Source of the DNA: a virus
Length of the DNA: 36,704 bases
Direction: 5' to 3' (one strand)
IMG/VR virus record: IMGVR_UViG_3300019888_000012
Coordinates: 1 to 36,704 of that record
The stretch's first letter is position 1. Each line of letters begins with the position of its first letter. The notes under the pieces were generated by a model. The model had not been told where the DNA came from. It did not search any database and saw only the letters and a program-made list of their open reading frames with translations. The translations under genes and the position numbers were made by a program. Below are positions 31,293 through 36,704 of this stretch, one piece after another.

Positions 31293-32152
31293 TGACAGAT
31301 ATAAAAGTTACCACAGAGGGAGAATTGTTTGTTACAGCACCTCAAGAACCTAAGCAAGTTACCTACAAACTAAAGCAAACTGAGGTTACTCGTTACGAAG
31401 ATGAGTTTGGGCACAGTTATGAAATAGATGGTCAACCGATCATAGGTGTGACGACTATTCTTTCTATGGGCGTCCCGGCAGAGTCTGGACTTATCAATTG
31501 GTGGAAGAACAAAACACCCGAAGAAGGCCAAGCAATTTTAGAAGATGCACAGGAACGCGGTTCAAATGTCCACCAAGCCATCGAAACATTATTGTTTGCT
31601 CAAAAAGTAATTCCACTCACTTTTAAACGTAAACGTGAGAGAGATTCCATTGAGGCCTTTATGGACTTCTATAGGACTGTTCAGCCTACCGATTATCGAA
31701 CCGAACAAGTCGTAGCGTTTACTGACGAGAAGTTCCAATTTGCAGGTACGCTTGACTTTGTTGCGACAATTAACGGAAAGCGAATACTAATAGACTTTAA
31801 GACAAGTAAAGTGGCCAGTAAGAAAAATAGCCTACAAGTGGAGGCTTATAAGCGGGCGATTGAACAGAGCTACGACGAAGAGATCTATGCCTGCTATATC
31901 CTCTATCTGGGGTCTGCTCACAAGGGCATGCGAGTCAAGACTGACGAAAACGGCATACCTACAACAGGTAAGGGATGGTTTATTGTTAAGAGTGAAGATA
32001 CGTTTGAAGATTTTGAGCGGGCTTATGACATGGCTATCTGGTTAAATGGTGGTGAGTATCCTCGACCACCAAAGGTACGAGCGTACCCTGAGTTTTGGCA
32101 ACTGTTAGAAGTTGATAAATATATAAGTAAAGGAGTAAAAGATGTCAAATAA
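31292..32152 (+). CDS. PD-(D/E)XK nuclease, RecB/Cas4-like
   Basis: 286 aa. The order of motifs fits the RecB-type exonuclease fold: GxxxH-like ERGSNVHQAIE (His94), Asp155 in AGTLDFVA, Asp168-Phe-Lys170 in ILIDFKTSK, and the QxxxY motif at 182-186 (LQVEAYK). Such enzymes degrade or process DNA ends. Next to an SSB and a NinB-like gene it probably serves phage recombination or recombination-dependent replication. The start overlaps the preceding stop by one base. Confidence 0.82.
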   Translation: MTDIKVTTEGELFVTAPQEPKQVTYKLKQTEVTRYEDEFGHSYEIDGQPIIGVTTILSMGVPAESGLINWWKNKTPEEGQAILEDAQERGSNVHQAIETLLFAQKVIPLTFKRKRERDSIEAFMDFYRTVQPTDYRTEQVVAFTDEKFQFAGTLDFVATINGKRILIDFKTSKVASKKNSLQVEAYKRAIEQSYDEEIYACYILYLGSAHKGMRVKTDENGIPTTGKGWFIVKSEDTFEDFERAYDMAIWLNGGEYPRPPKVRAYPEFWQLLEVDKYISKGVKDVK

Positions 32153-32699
32153 ACCAGACCCAAAAATTAAACTAGGTGGGATGAAAGTTATATTCGCTAA
32201 TCTCGTTGACGACGGCTTCGGTAAGAGTATAACAATCGATGCTACTGCCGAGAGTGTGAAGGCAGCCATTACCAAGTGGGTTAAAGAAAACAACATTGGT
32301 AAAGCCGACGCTGCGGGTAAAGTAAACTTCAAAGAGTATGTGAAAGATGGTAATAAAACTATCCAATACGCCTTTAAAATTAACGACTACACTAAGTTTG
32401 CAGGACTTAACGGATTAGATGAAAAGAATCTTGGCTATGGAGCTACGATCGCATTCATCGCTCAAGCGTTTGATTATGACAATAAGTTTGGCAAAGGTAC
32501 ATCAGCGAGTTTGTCAGCAGTCCTTGTTGAAAAGGGAGCTACTACATCAGCAGATGCGGACTTAGCCGATTTAGTATCCGATCATGGTGAACAGCCAACT
32601 GACGAACAACAGGCTGATCGTATGAGTACAACCAGTGAAGACGTCGTCATCGAAGACATAGACGACAAACCAATTGATTTAAGTGAAATTCCATTCTAA
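32142..32699 (+). CDS. single-stranded DNA-binding protein (putative)
   Basis: 185 aa. A beta-rich N-terminal domain (KIKLGGMKVIFANLVDDGFG, INDYTKFAGLNGLDEKNLGY) is followed by an acidic tail ending IDDKPIDLSEIPF. A final acidic tip closing in Ile-Pro-Phe is the hallmark of bacterial and phage SSBs, which use it to recruit partners. It is not a clear OB-fold match by eye. Position between a RecB-type nuclease and NinB-like gene supports the call. AAAGGAG precedes the ATG. Confidence 0.7.
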   Translation: MSNKPDPKIKLGGMKVIFANLVDDGFGKSITIDATAESVKAAITKWVKENNIGKADAAGKVNFKEYVKDGNKTIQYAFKINDYTKFAGLNGLDEKNLGYGATIAFIAQAFDYDNKFGKGTSASLSAVLVEKGATTSADADLADLVSDHGEQPTDEQQADRMSTTSEDVVIEDIDDKPIDLSEIPF

Positions 32700-32721
32700 G
32701 TTAAAATGAGGGAGTACGGGA

Positions 32722-33024
32722 ATGAGTCGTAAACCAAAAACCGACTATGCAATGCTCAAGTCCCTATCTAAGTCATTAGAGAAATATGCAAGGGATAACG
32801 GGCTATTGTGTATTAAATGCTCGCAATATCAGTGGAACGTCAAAGATAATATTAAGGGTATAATTCTAGCGGTATACCCTGGTAGCGGCATGTTATGGGC
32901 TGCTAAATTGCACTACGATCATACAGGTCTGATAGACAAAACTAGTACAAAACATTACTTTACTGATGAACCCTCGCTGATTAAAAAGCTGGACGAACTA
33001 GTGTTTGCACAGGATATGCTGTGA
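32722..33024 (+). CDS. hypothetical protein, 100 aa
   Basis: Preceded by GAGGGAG. The protein has helical LKSLSKSLEKYARDNGLLCI and a CIKC pair, followed by a compact alpha/beta segment (IKGIILAVYPGSGMLWAAKL). No family recognised. It overlaps the NinB-like gene by 4 nt and belongs to the early DNA-metabolism unit. Confidence 0.6.
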   Translation: MSRKPKTDYAMLKSLSKSLEKYARDNGLLCIKCSQYQWNVKDNIKGIILAVYPGSGMLWAAKLHYDHTGLIDKTSTKHYFTDEPSLIKKLDELVFAQDML

Positions 33025-33434
33025 AATACGACCTTAAAAACCCCGACGAGTCCAAACAAGCCTCCATCTACCTAGCCCAGCTGATTGTTACTGATGCTGT
33101 GGTGGAAATAAAAAAGGTAAGCCCACGACGGTCATTAAATCAAAACGCATACCTACATCTCCTCCTCGGTGCGTTCGGCCAACATTTCGGCTACACCCTG
33201 GAAGAAGCGAAAATAATCTACAAGGAGGTCAATCAATACACCTACAAATACAAGAAAAAAGGTCGTGAGTTCTGGAAAAGTTCGGCCGACCTGTCCAAAG
33301 AGGACATGGCAAAGACAATTGACCTGTTCATGAAAGTATCGGCTGAGAATGGGTGTGAACTGCCTCTGGCGACGGATAAGGAATGGTTGATGAGAATTAG
33401 TAATGAAATTGAAAAAAATGGGAGATGGTTATAA
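33021..33434 (+). CDS. NinB-like recombination protein
   Basis: 137 aa. The segment SPRRSLNQNAYLHLLLGAFG and the following helix (YTLEEAKIIYKEVNQYTYKY) match my memory of NinB and related phage recombination mediators, where an RS-NQN-Y-H pattern is common. These proteins aid strand exchange or SSB-DNA handling. It is grouped with an SSB-like protein, a RecB-type nuclease and, further on, a NinG-like protein. Confidence 0.6.
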   Translation: MKYDLKNPDESKQASIYLAQLIVTDAVVEIKKVSPRRSLNQNAYLHLLLGAFGQHFGYTLEEAKIIYKEVNQYTYKYKKKGREFWKSSADLSKEDMAKTIDLFMKVSAENGCELPLATDKEWLMRISNEIEKNGRWL

Positions 33435-33571
33435 TGGAAATTTACTGGGTATTTATACTAGCACTAATTGTCGGTATATATAACGGGCTGCAAGTACCAG
33501 CAGATATATTTGTGGCGGTGGTTATTCTGATGCTAATAAGGGCGATCATACAGGTGTTTGGAGATAGGTGA
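33434..33571 (+). CDS. small membrane protein, 45 aa
   Basis: Starts in a TAATG overlap. Two hydrophobic stretches (YWVFILALIVGIYNG and DIFVAVVILMLIRAIIQVF) suggest two membrane passes, ending in GDR. Function unknown. It is the last gene of the early unit before the next promoter. Confidence 0.55.
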   Translation: MEIYWVFILALIVGIYNGLQVPADIFVAVVILMLIRAIIQVFGDR

Positions 33572-33592
33572 TTATATCCCAACCCCCCCAAA

Positions 33593-33608
33593 TGCTAAAA
33601 TGAAGACA
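33593..33608 (+). promoter_or_regulatory. extended -10 promoter of the repeat-protein module
   Basis: TGC-TAAAAT (-10 at 33596-33601) with a start near A33608, followed by AATAAGGAG before the ATG at 33631. No hairpin is present in this leader. Confidence 0.6.
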
Positions 33609-33630
33609 ACTAATAAATAAGGAGAACAAT

Positions 33631-33969
33631 ATGAAAGACAATATCAAACGACCAATACTACACGGAGAAAATGCAATCGTTCCTATCGAAAAAATGCCAG
33701 AGGGTAAAACTAAGCGCTATACAAAATATATCGTTGGACATTCAGAAACGGGGCACCACCACGTCCTCGAAGCCGTCAGAGGCCAAGAGTTCGATATACT
33801 TGTGCAAGATGGTGAAATCTACTTCACTAATACCTTTGAGGCCAAAGTCACACATAAGAAACTGCACGACATTCACGAAACTAAGGTAGTTGCTCCTGGT
33901 ATCTATAAGGTTAGTCGTAAACTCGAATACGACCCTTTCACGAAGGTGCGAAGGGCTGTGTTTGACTGA
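33631..33969 (+). CDS. His-rich small protein paired with repeat protein, 112 aa
   Basis: The central segment GHSETGHHHVLEA has four His residues and is followed by strands (DILVQDGEIYFTNTF), then HKKLHDIHETKVVAPGIYKV and an EYDPFTK end. From memory, short proteins of this pattern often lie beside genes for DUF6745-like proteins, and the same pairing is seen here, one base apart. The His cluster could bind metal. The function is unknown. Confidence 0.55.
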   Translation: MKDNIKRPILHGENAIVPIEKMPEGKTKRYTKYIVGHSETGHHHVLEAVRGQEFDILVQDGEIYFTNTFEAKVTHKKLHDIHETKVVAPGIYKVSRKLEYDPFTKVRRAVFD

Positions 33970-33970
33970 T

Positions 33971-35224
33971 ATGGCTACTCTCAAGAAACTAGAAAAATTG
34001 ACACCAGAACAAGAGTCTTTGATGATTGTCACAAAAGACAAATGGATCACTGATTGTCTGACGGGTGGTGATGAGGTCAATGAAACTGATGCTAGAAATG
34101 GTATTGAATGGATGTATGAGTTAGCAGATTTGAAAAAACCAATAGTCATCTTTGTGGATAGCCCTTTGGCTGTACAATACGCTGCTAATATCCTTTATAA
34201 TGAGGGTGCTATTAAGCAAGTGCACTCCCAAGTGTACTCCCAAGTGGACTCCCAAGTGCACTCCCAAGTGTACTCCCAAGTGGACTCCCAAGTGTACTCC
34301 CAAGTGCACTCCCAAGTGTACTCCCAAGTGGACTCCCAAGTGGACTCCCAAGTGGACTCCCAAGTGCGCTCCCAAGTGCACTCCCAAGTGTACTCCCAAG
34401 TGTACTCCCAAGTGGACTCCCAAGTGCACTCCCAAGTGCACTCCCAAGTGTACTCCCAAGTGGACTCCCAAGTGGACTCCCAAGTGCGCTCCCAAGAATT
34501 AAAAGTATTTCCTGTCGCTTATAACGTTGGTGGATGGTATTCAGGTTGGGGTGCGTACCTTGATTTTTACGCACAAATCGGCATTGCAAAACACAAGGAT
34601 TTGAAAATATATCTTGATTACCTACGAAGTGGCGTATTTTACGGTAATTTCCTCGATAATGTTGCGATCGTTTGCCGACGACCTAGCGGAGTTAGACGCG
34701 ACGTAGGACATAATCTTGATTCTGACCAACTCCCAGCCATTGAGTGGCGTGACGGCTATAAATTATGGTTCTTGCATGGTGTTTCATTTGAAGAGCCAGT
34801 ATGGAAAAAGATTGTCAGCCAAAAGCTAACTTTGCCAGAACTAGCCAAGATGGATTTAGGGGCCGATCAGCGAGCGGTGGCGATCCAGATGTTACGAGCT
34901 GACAGGTTACTCGAACAGATGAAGGCCAAGGAAATAGCTACAGGCAAGAAGTACGGCAAACTCTTAGAGCAATTCGGTGAAGATCAATGCGCCGAGTATT
35001 TCCCATTCAGTCTGAATGAACCCACAGTACTTTACCAGGTGGATAATTTCATGGACACTGGAGAGACGGAATACTGCATGAAAATGGAACATCCAAGTAT
35101 TAAAGGTAAGTACTACATTGAGTGGATCGAACCAGAAATAGGTAAGAAGAAAGACGCTGATCTTTGCCAAGCTCATGCTTTTGGGATGTCAGTAGAATCA
35201 TATTTAATAGCTGTTGAAGCTTAG
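33971..35224 (+). CDS. DUF6745-like protein with 23 tetrapeptide repeats
   Basis: 417 aa from ATG 33971, which follows the previous stop by one base. The N-terminal 80 residues ([40 protein letters not shown]) and the C-terminal 240 residues ([20 protein letters not shown]) resemble DUF6745 proteins, from memory. Between them, 23 units of Val-X-Ser-Gln occur (X is His, Tyr, Asp or Arg), at 34220-34495. In the family I recall a related Ser-Gln-Leu-rich segment here, but this array is unusually regular. Function unknown. Confidence 0.6.
   Translation: MATLKKLEKLTPEQESLMIVTKDKWITDCLTGGDEVNETDARNGIEWMYELADLKKPIVIFVDSPLAVQYAANILYNEGAIKQVHSQVYSQVDSQVHSQVYSQVDSQVYSQVHSQVYSQVDSQVDSQVDSQVRSQVHSQVYSQVYSQVDSQVHSQVHSQVYSQVDSQVDSQVRSQELKVFPVAYNVGGWYSGWGAYLDFYAQIGIAKHKDLKIYLDYLRSGVFYGNFLDNVAIVCRRPSGVRRDVGHNLDSDQLPAIEWRDGYKLWFLHGVSFEEPVWKKIVSQKLTLPELAKMDLGADQRAVAIQMLRADRLLEQMKAKEIATGKKYGKLLEQFGEDQCAEYFPFSLNEPTVLYQVDNFMDTGETEYCMKMEHPSIKGKYYIEWIEPEIGKKKDADLCQAHAFGMSVESYLIAVEA
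34220..34495 (+). repeat. 23 tandem copies of a 12-bp repeat inside a gene
   Basis: Consensus GTGNACTCCCAA, coding Val-X-Ser-Gln. Variation is nearly limited to the first base (C, T or G) of the X codon, plus CGC in two copies. The other bases are identical in all copies, including silent positions, so the array is young or homogenised. Every reading frame on both strands stays largely open through it, which creates spurious frames. Confidence 0.95.
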
Positions 35225-35749
35225 ATGACTATCCGGTCAAACCCTTGCAAGCTGTGTGGTTCCGTATACCACACAGCTGCATTTTGCCAGAAAAGACCAA
35301 AGAAGTATCCCAAGCCCCGACCAGTTAAGAAAGTAACAAGACGCCCAACCGTTAGCCGAAAAAAGATTGTCAAAGACTTCGACGCCATTTTCTCAAGATA
35401 CATACGGCTCCGAAATGCCTTTGAACTAAATGGCGAACTAGTCGCTAAATGCGTTACCTGTGGGGATATAAAATCATGGAAGCAACTACAGAACGGCCAC
35501 TACTATTCACGGGGCAGGTACCCGACCCGGTGGGATGAAGATAATTGTCACGTTCAATGCGTCGTCTGTAACCTCTATCGTAAAGGGAACTATATAAAGT
35601 ATACCCTTTTCATGATTGACACTTACGGGCGGGATTTCGTAGATGAACTTGGCATGAAGTCAGTCAATCCAGCAAAGATTAGCACCGTGGATTTAAAGGG
35701 TAAAATCGATGAATATACGAGAAAAGTAAAGATTCTTCTTGACAAATAG
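35225..35749 (+). CDS. NinG-like recombination protein with Cys-rich zinc sites
   Basis: 174 aa. It has CKLCG near residue 9, a basic linker (KYPKPRPVKKVTRRPTVSRK), then CVTCG, NGHYYSRGRYPTRWDEDNCH and CVVCNLYRKGN. This order of Cys pairs plus a His-Tyr-Ser-Arg-Gly segment matches NinG/Rap, a structure-specific nuclease of lambdoid phages that cuts recombination intermediates. It follows the DUF6745-like gene directly. Its end contains the -35 box of the next promoter. Confidence 0.8.
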   Translation: MTIRSNPCKLCGSVYHTAAFCQKRPKKYPKPRPVKKVTRRPTVSRKKIVKDFDAIFSRYIRLRNAFELNGELVAKCVTCGDIKSWKQLQNGHYYSRGRYPTRWDEDNCHVQCVVCNLYRKGNYIKYTLFMIDTYGRDFVDELGMKSVNPAKISTVDLKGKIDEYTRKVKILLDK

Positions 35750-35799
35750 CACACGCTTATGGTAAGCTTGATTCAGATCCAAATAGAAGGGATCACAAG
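35739..35799 (+). promoter_or_regulatory. second promoter with the 17-bp operator-like site and 20-mer
   Basis: TTGACA (35739-35744), an 18-nt spacer, TGG-TAAGCT (-10 at 35763-35768). TAGCACACGCTTATGGT (35747-35763) is the exact reverse complement of the site at 31027-31043. CAAATAGAAGGGATCACAAG follows at 35780-35799. No start codon follows the 20-mer here, unlike at 31063. Confidence 0.65.
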
Positions 35800-35809
35800 C
35801 AACTAACAA

Positions 35810-35920
35810 TTCGGCAGCTCCTACCTGGACGATCAAACTAGTAGAATGTGCAATCCATTCCAAGACTCGATAAGCTAAGAGTCGAAATAGCTTCAAGGTG
35901 TCTGGGTAAAAGCTGCCGAA
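35810..35920 (+). ncRNA. candidate pseudoknotted structured RNA in a 5' leader
   Basis: A 10-bp closing stem TTCGGCAGCT (35810-35819) / AGCTGCCGAA (35911-35920) stacks across a CC/AA internal loop on a 9-bp stem TACCTGGAC (35822-35830) / GTCTGGGTA (35900-35908). Inside are a hairpin GAATG/CATTC (35844-35860) and a hairpin GACTC/GAGTC (35864-35883). The loop of the second hairpin (AAGCTA 35872-35877) can pair with TAGCTT (35888-35893), giving a pseudoknot. It lies just before the ribosome site GAGGAG of the next gene, so it may be a cis-acting leader or a processed RNA. Confidence 0.6.
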
Positions 35921-35940
35921 CAAACAGAGGAGACACTAGA

Positions 35941-36129
35941 ATGTCAACAGGAAAAGGCAAGATCAATTGGGAAAAAGTAAAGACAATCACTATCACGGCG
36001 TTTATCTTTACAATAGCAGGATTAATCGGTGGCTATTTCGCTAGCATTAATCTTCACAGTGACGCACGACAATCAGTCATCAGCGATATGAGCGTCGTGA
36101 CCAAGTTAAGCCCAAAATCAAGCAAGTAG
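35941..36129 (+). CDS. membrane peptide, zero-frame product of a frameshift gene, 62 aa
   Basis: ATG at 35941 follows GAGGAG. The peptide has one membrane segment (TITITAFIFTIAGLIGGYFA) flanked by a basic cytoplasmic N-terminus (STGKGKINWEKVK), then a polar tail. It stops at TAG 36127-36129, inside the frameshift stem. It would be the main product if ribosomes do not shift. The next frame (-1) supplies a lysozyme-like domain. Confidence 0.75.
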   Translation: MSTGKGKINWEKVKTITITAFIFTIAGLIGGYFASINLHSDARQSVISDMSVVTKLSPKSSK

Positions 36130-36530
36130 ATACGCCCGTTGCCCTCAAAACGCAATCAGACGTATCTACGCAAGCTACAGACCATATTGCTGACAGTAGC
36201 AAAATGGTTTCAGCACCTACACAATGCGACCTAGTACGACGAGAAGCCTCAAAATACGATTGGGATGTCAACACAATGGTCGCCATAGCACAAGCAGAAA
36301 GTCACTGCCGCATCGACGCGACTGGTGATACCTCGCTGATATACGAACAGAATGGGCGAACTTATGGCTACTCTGTATCGGTATTTCAGGTGAGGATATT
36401 ACCGGGACGCGAAAAATGCGATAGTCACGATCTAGCAACAAACGTCAGCTGCGCCTACAGGATATACAAATCACAAGGCTTAATCGCGTGGAGTGTATAC
36501 TTGAATAATAAATATAAGGAGTTCTTATGA
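35941..36530 (+). CDS. frameshift fusion: membrane-anchored lytic transglycosylase-like protein, about 196 aa
   Basis: If ribosomes slip by -1 at CCCAAAA (36111-36117), residue 60 onward continues in the overlapping frame to TGA 36528-36530. The distal part has a lysozyme fold signature: Glu120 in AIAQAESHCRIDATGD, then GYSVSVFQVRILPG, as in soluble transglycosylases that cut glycan strands. Four cysteines suggest disulfides, so action outside the cytoplasm. The distal frame opens at 36063 with no start codon or ribosome site until ATG 36204, itself lacking a ribosome site. Fusion is therefore the likely route to this domain. Confidence 0.75.
36111..36169 (+). promoter_or_regulatory. programmed -1 ribosomal frameshift signal
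   Basis: C-CCA-AAA is a canonical X-XXY-YYZ heptamer in the zero frame (36111-36117). After an 8-nt spacer, GTAGATACG (36126-36134) pairs perfectly with CGTATCTAC (36161-36169). The 26-nt loop can form an inner TTGC/GCAA stem. The zero-frame stop UAG lies within the stem. Confidence 0.82.
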
Positions 36531-36658
36531 AAGATACCATCCTTTTAGAACCCACCAATCTACTCGCCGACTGGGCGCTGGACTACTCAATCTTTAGTCT
36601 AAGATACTCAGTTTGGACAAACCGTGAGGAAATTTGGCGTAAGTTTATACGATCATAA
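36527..36658 (+). CDS. hypothetical protein, 43 aa
   Basis: Coupled to the lysozyme stop by ATGA, with AAGGAG about 5 nt upstream of the ATG. It is Trp-rich (LADWALDYSIFSLRYSVWTN) and amphipathic. Function unknown. It ends 2 nt before the terminator, so it completes this transcription unit. Confidence 0.6.
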   Translation: MKDTILLEPTNLLADWALDYSIFSLRYSVWTNREEIWRKFIRS

Positions 36659-36660
36659 GC

Positions 36661-36693
36661 AAAATTGCGGCCCATGCGAGAGGCCGCAATTTT
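36661..36693. terminator. intrinsic terminator, usable in both directions
   Basis: AAAATTGCGGCC (36661-36672) pairs perfectly with GGCCGCAATTTT (36682-36693) over a 9-nt loop. The A- and T-runs within the stem make it potentially functional for either strand. It ends the lysozyme unit at the right side of the window. Confidence 0.85.
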
Positions 36694-36704
36694 AGTTAAA
36701 AAGT

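Noticed and set aside
34220-34495. Diversity-generating retroelement target
   Set aside because: Variation is at a fixed codon but there is no reverse transcriptase, template repeat or adenine-specific pattern in the window.
34121-34589. Long minus-strand and alternate-frame reading frames over the repeat array
   Set aside because: A 12-bp repeat without stops keeps several frames open on both strands. The low-complexity Gly-Val-His-Leu, Gly-Ser-Leu and Cys-Thr-Pro-Lys translations are by-products.
1-36704. Use of a recoded stop codon
   Set aside because: TAA, TAG and TGA all end genes at sensible places with tight overlaps to following starts, so the standard bacterial code applies.

Overview
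The window reads as most of the genome of a tailed phage with a short (podovirus-like) tail, or a large piece of one. It carries a two-subunit terminase, a P22-type portal, a scaffold, a major capsid protein, several fibre or spike proteins, a tail adaptor and two large internal virion proteins. A beta-helix tailspike is present, and no tape measure, tail tube or sheath is visible. Genes are packed with ATGA and TAATG overlaps, AGGAG ribosome sites and the standard code. Nothing identifies the host beyond it being a bacterium with a peptidoglycan wall (M23 endopeptidase plus a lysozyme-like enzyme). No integrase, polymerase, helicase or primase is present. The left end cuts into a gene, and joining the two ends would put a stop codon directly before that fragment, so the true genome is probably longer than the window.

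Layout. 1-2521: about ten very small unknown genes, including membrane and Cys-containing peptides. 2537-4888: terminase subunits and a zinc-ribbon protein. 5062-24376: portal, scaffold, capsid, decoration and fibre proteins, tailspike, tail adaptor, large tail protein and internal virion proteins. 24373-26914 (minus): GroES, GroEL and three small genes. 26990-29678: lysis block with small membrane proteins, M23 endolysin and holin-like proteins. 29679-30527: a long non-coding block with three candidate small RNAs, followed by an attenuator-like leader and an HNH endonuclease. 31019-33571: early DNA-metabolism genes (RecB-family nuclease, SSB, NinB-like). 33593-35749: a two-gene module (His-rich protein plus a protein with 23 tetrapeptide repeats) and a NinG-like protein. 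35739-36704: a promoter, a candidate pseudoknotted RNA, and a membrane-anchored lysozyme apparently made by programmed -1 frameshifting.

The most interesting signals are regulatory. (1) Six late promoters share one design: a -10 box, a predicted start exactly on a conserved AUAAGG (or close variant), a GC hairpin with a U-run, then AGGAG. (2) A textbook -1 frameshift signal lies at 36111-36169: CCCAAAA, an 8-nt spacer and a 9-bp stem. (3) A 17-bp exact inverted sequence sits between the -35 and -10 of two early promoters, and each is followed by a shared 20-mer. (4) Several candidate structured RNAs begin at or near predicted transcription starts. (5) Two genes have no normal start codon and appear to start at ATT and ATC. 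(6) Several genes look leaderless, with the -10 box about 7 bases before the ATG.

All functional calls come from reading protein motifs and DNA patterns by eye. No database search or folding program was run.
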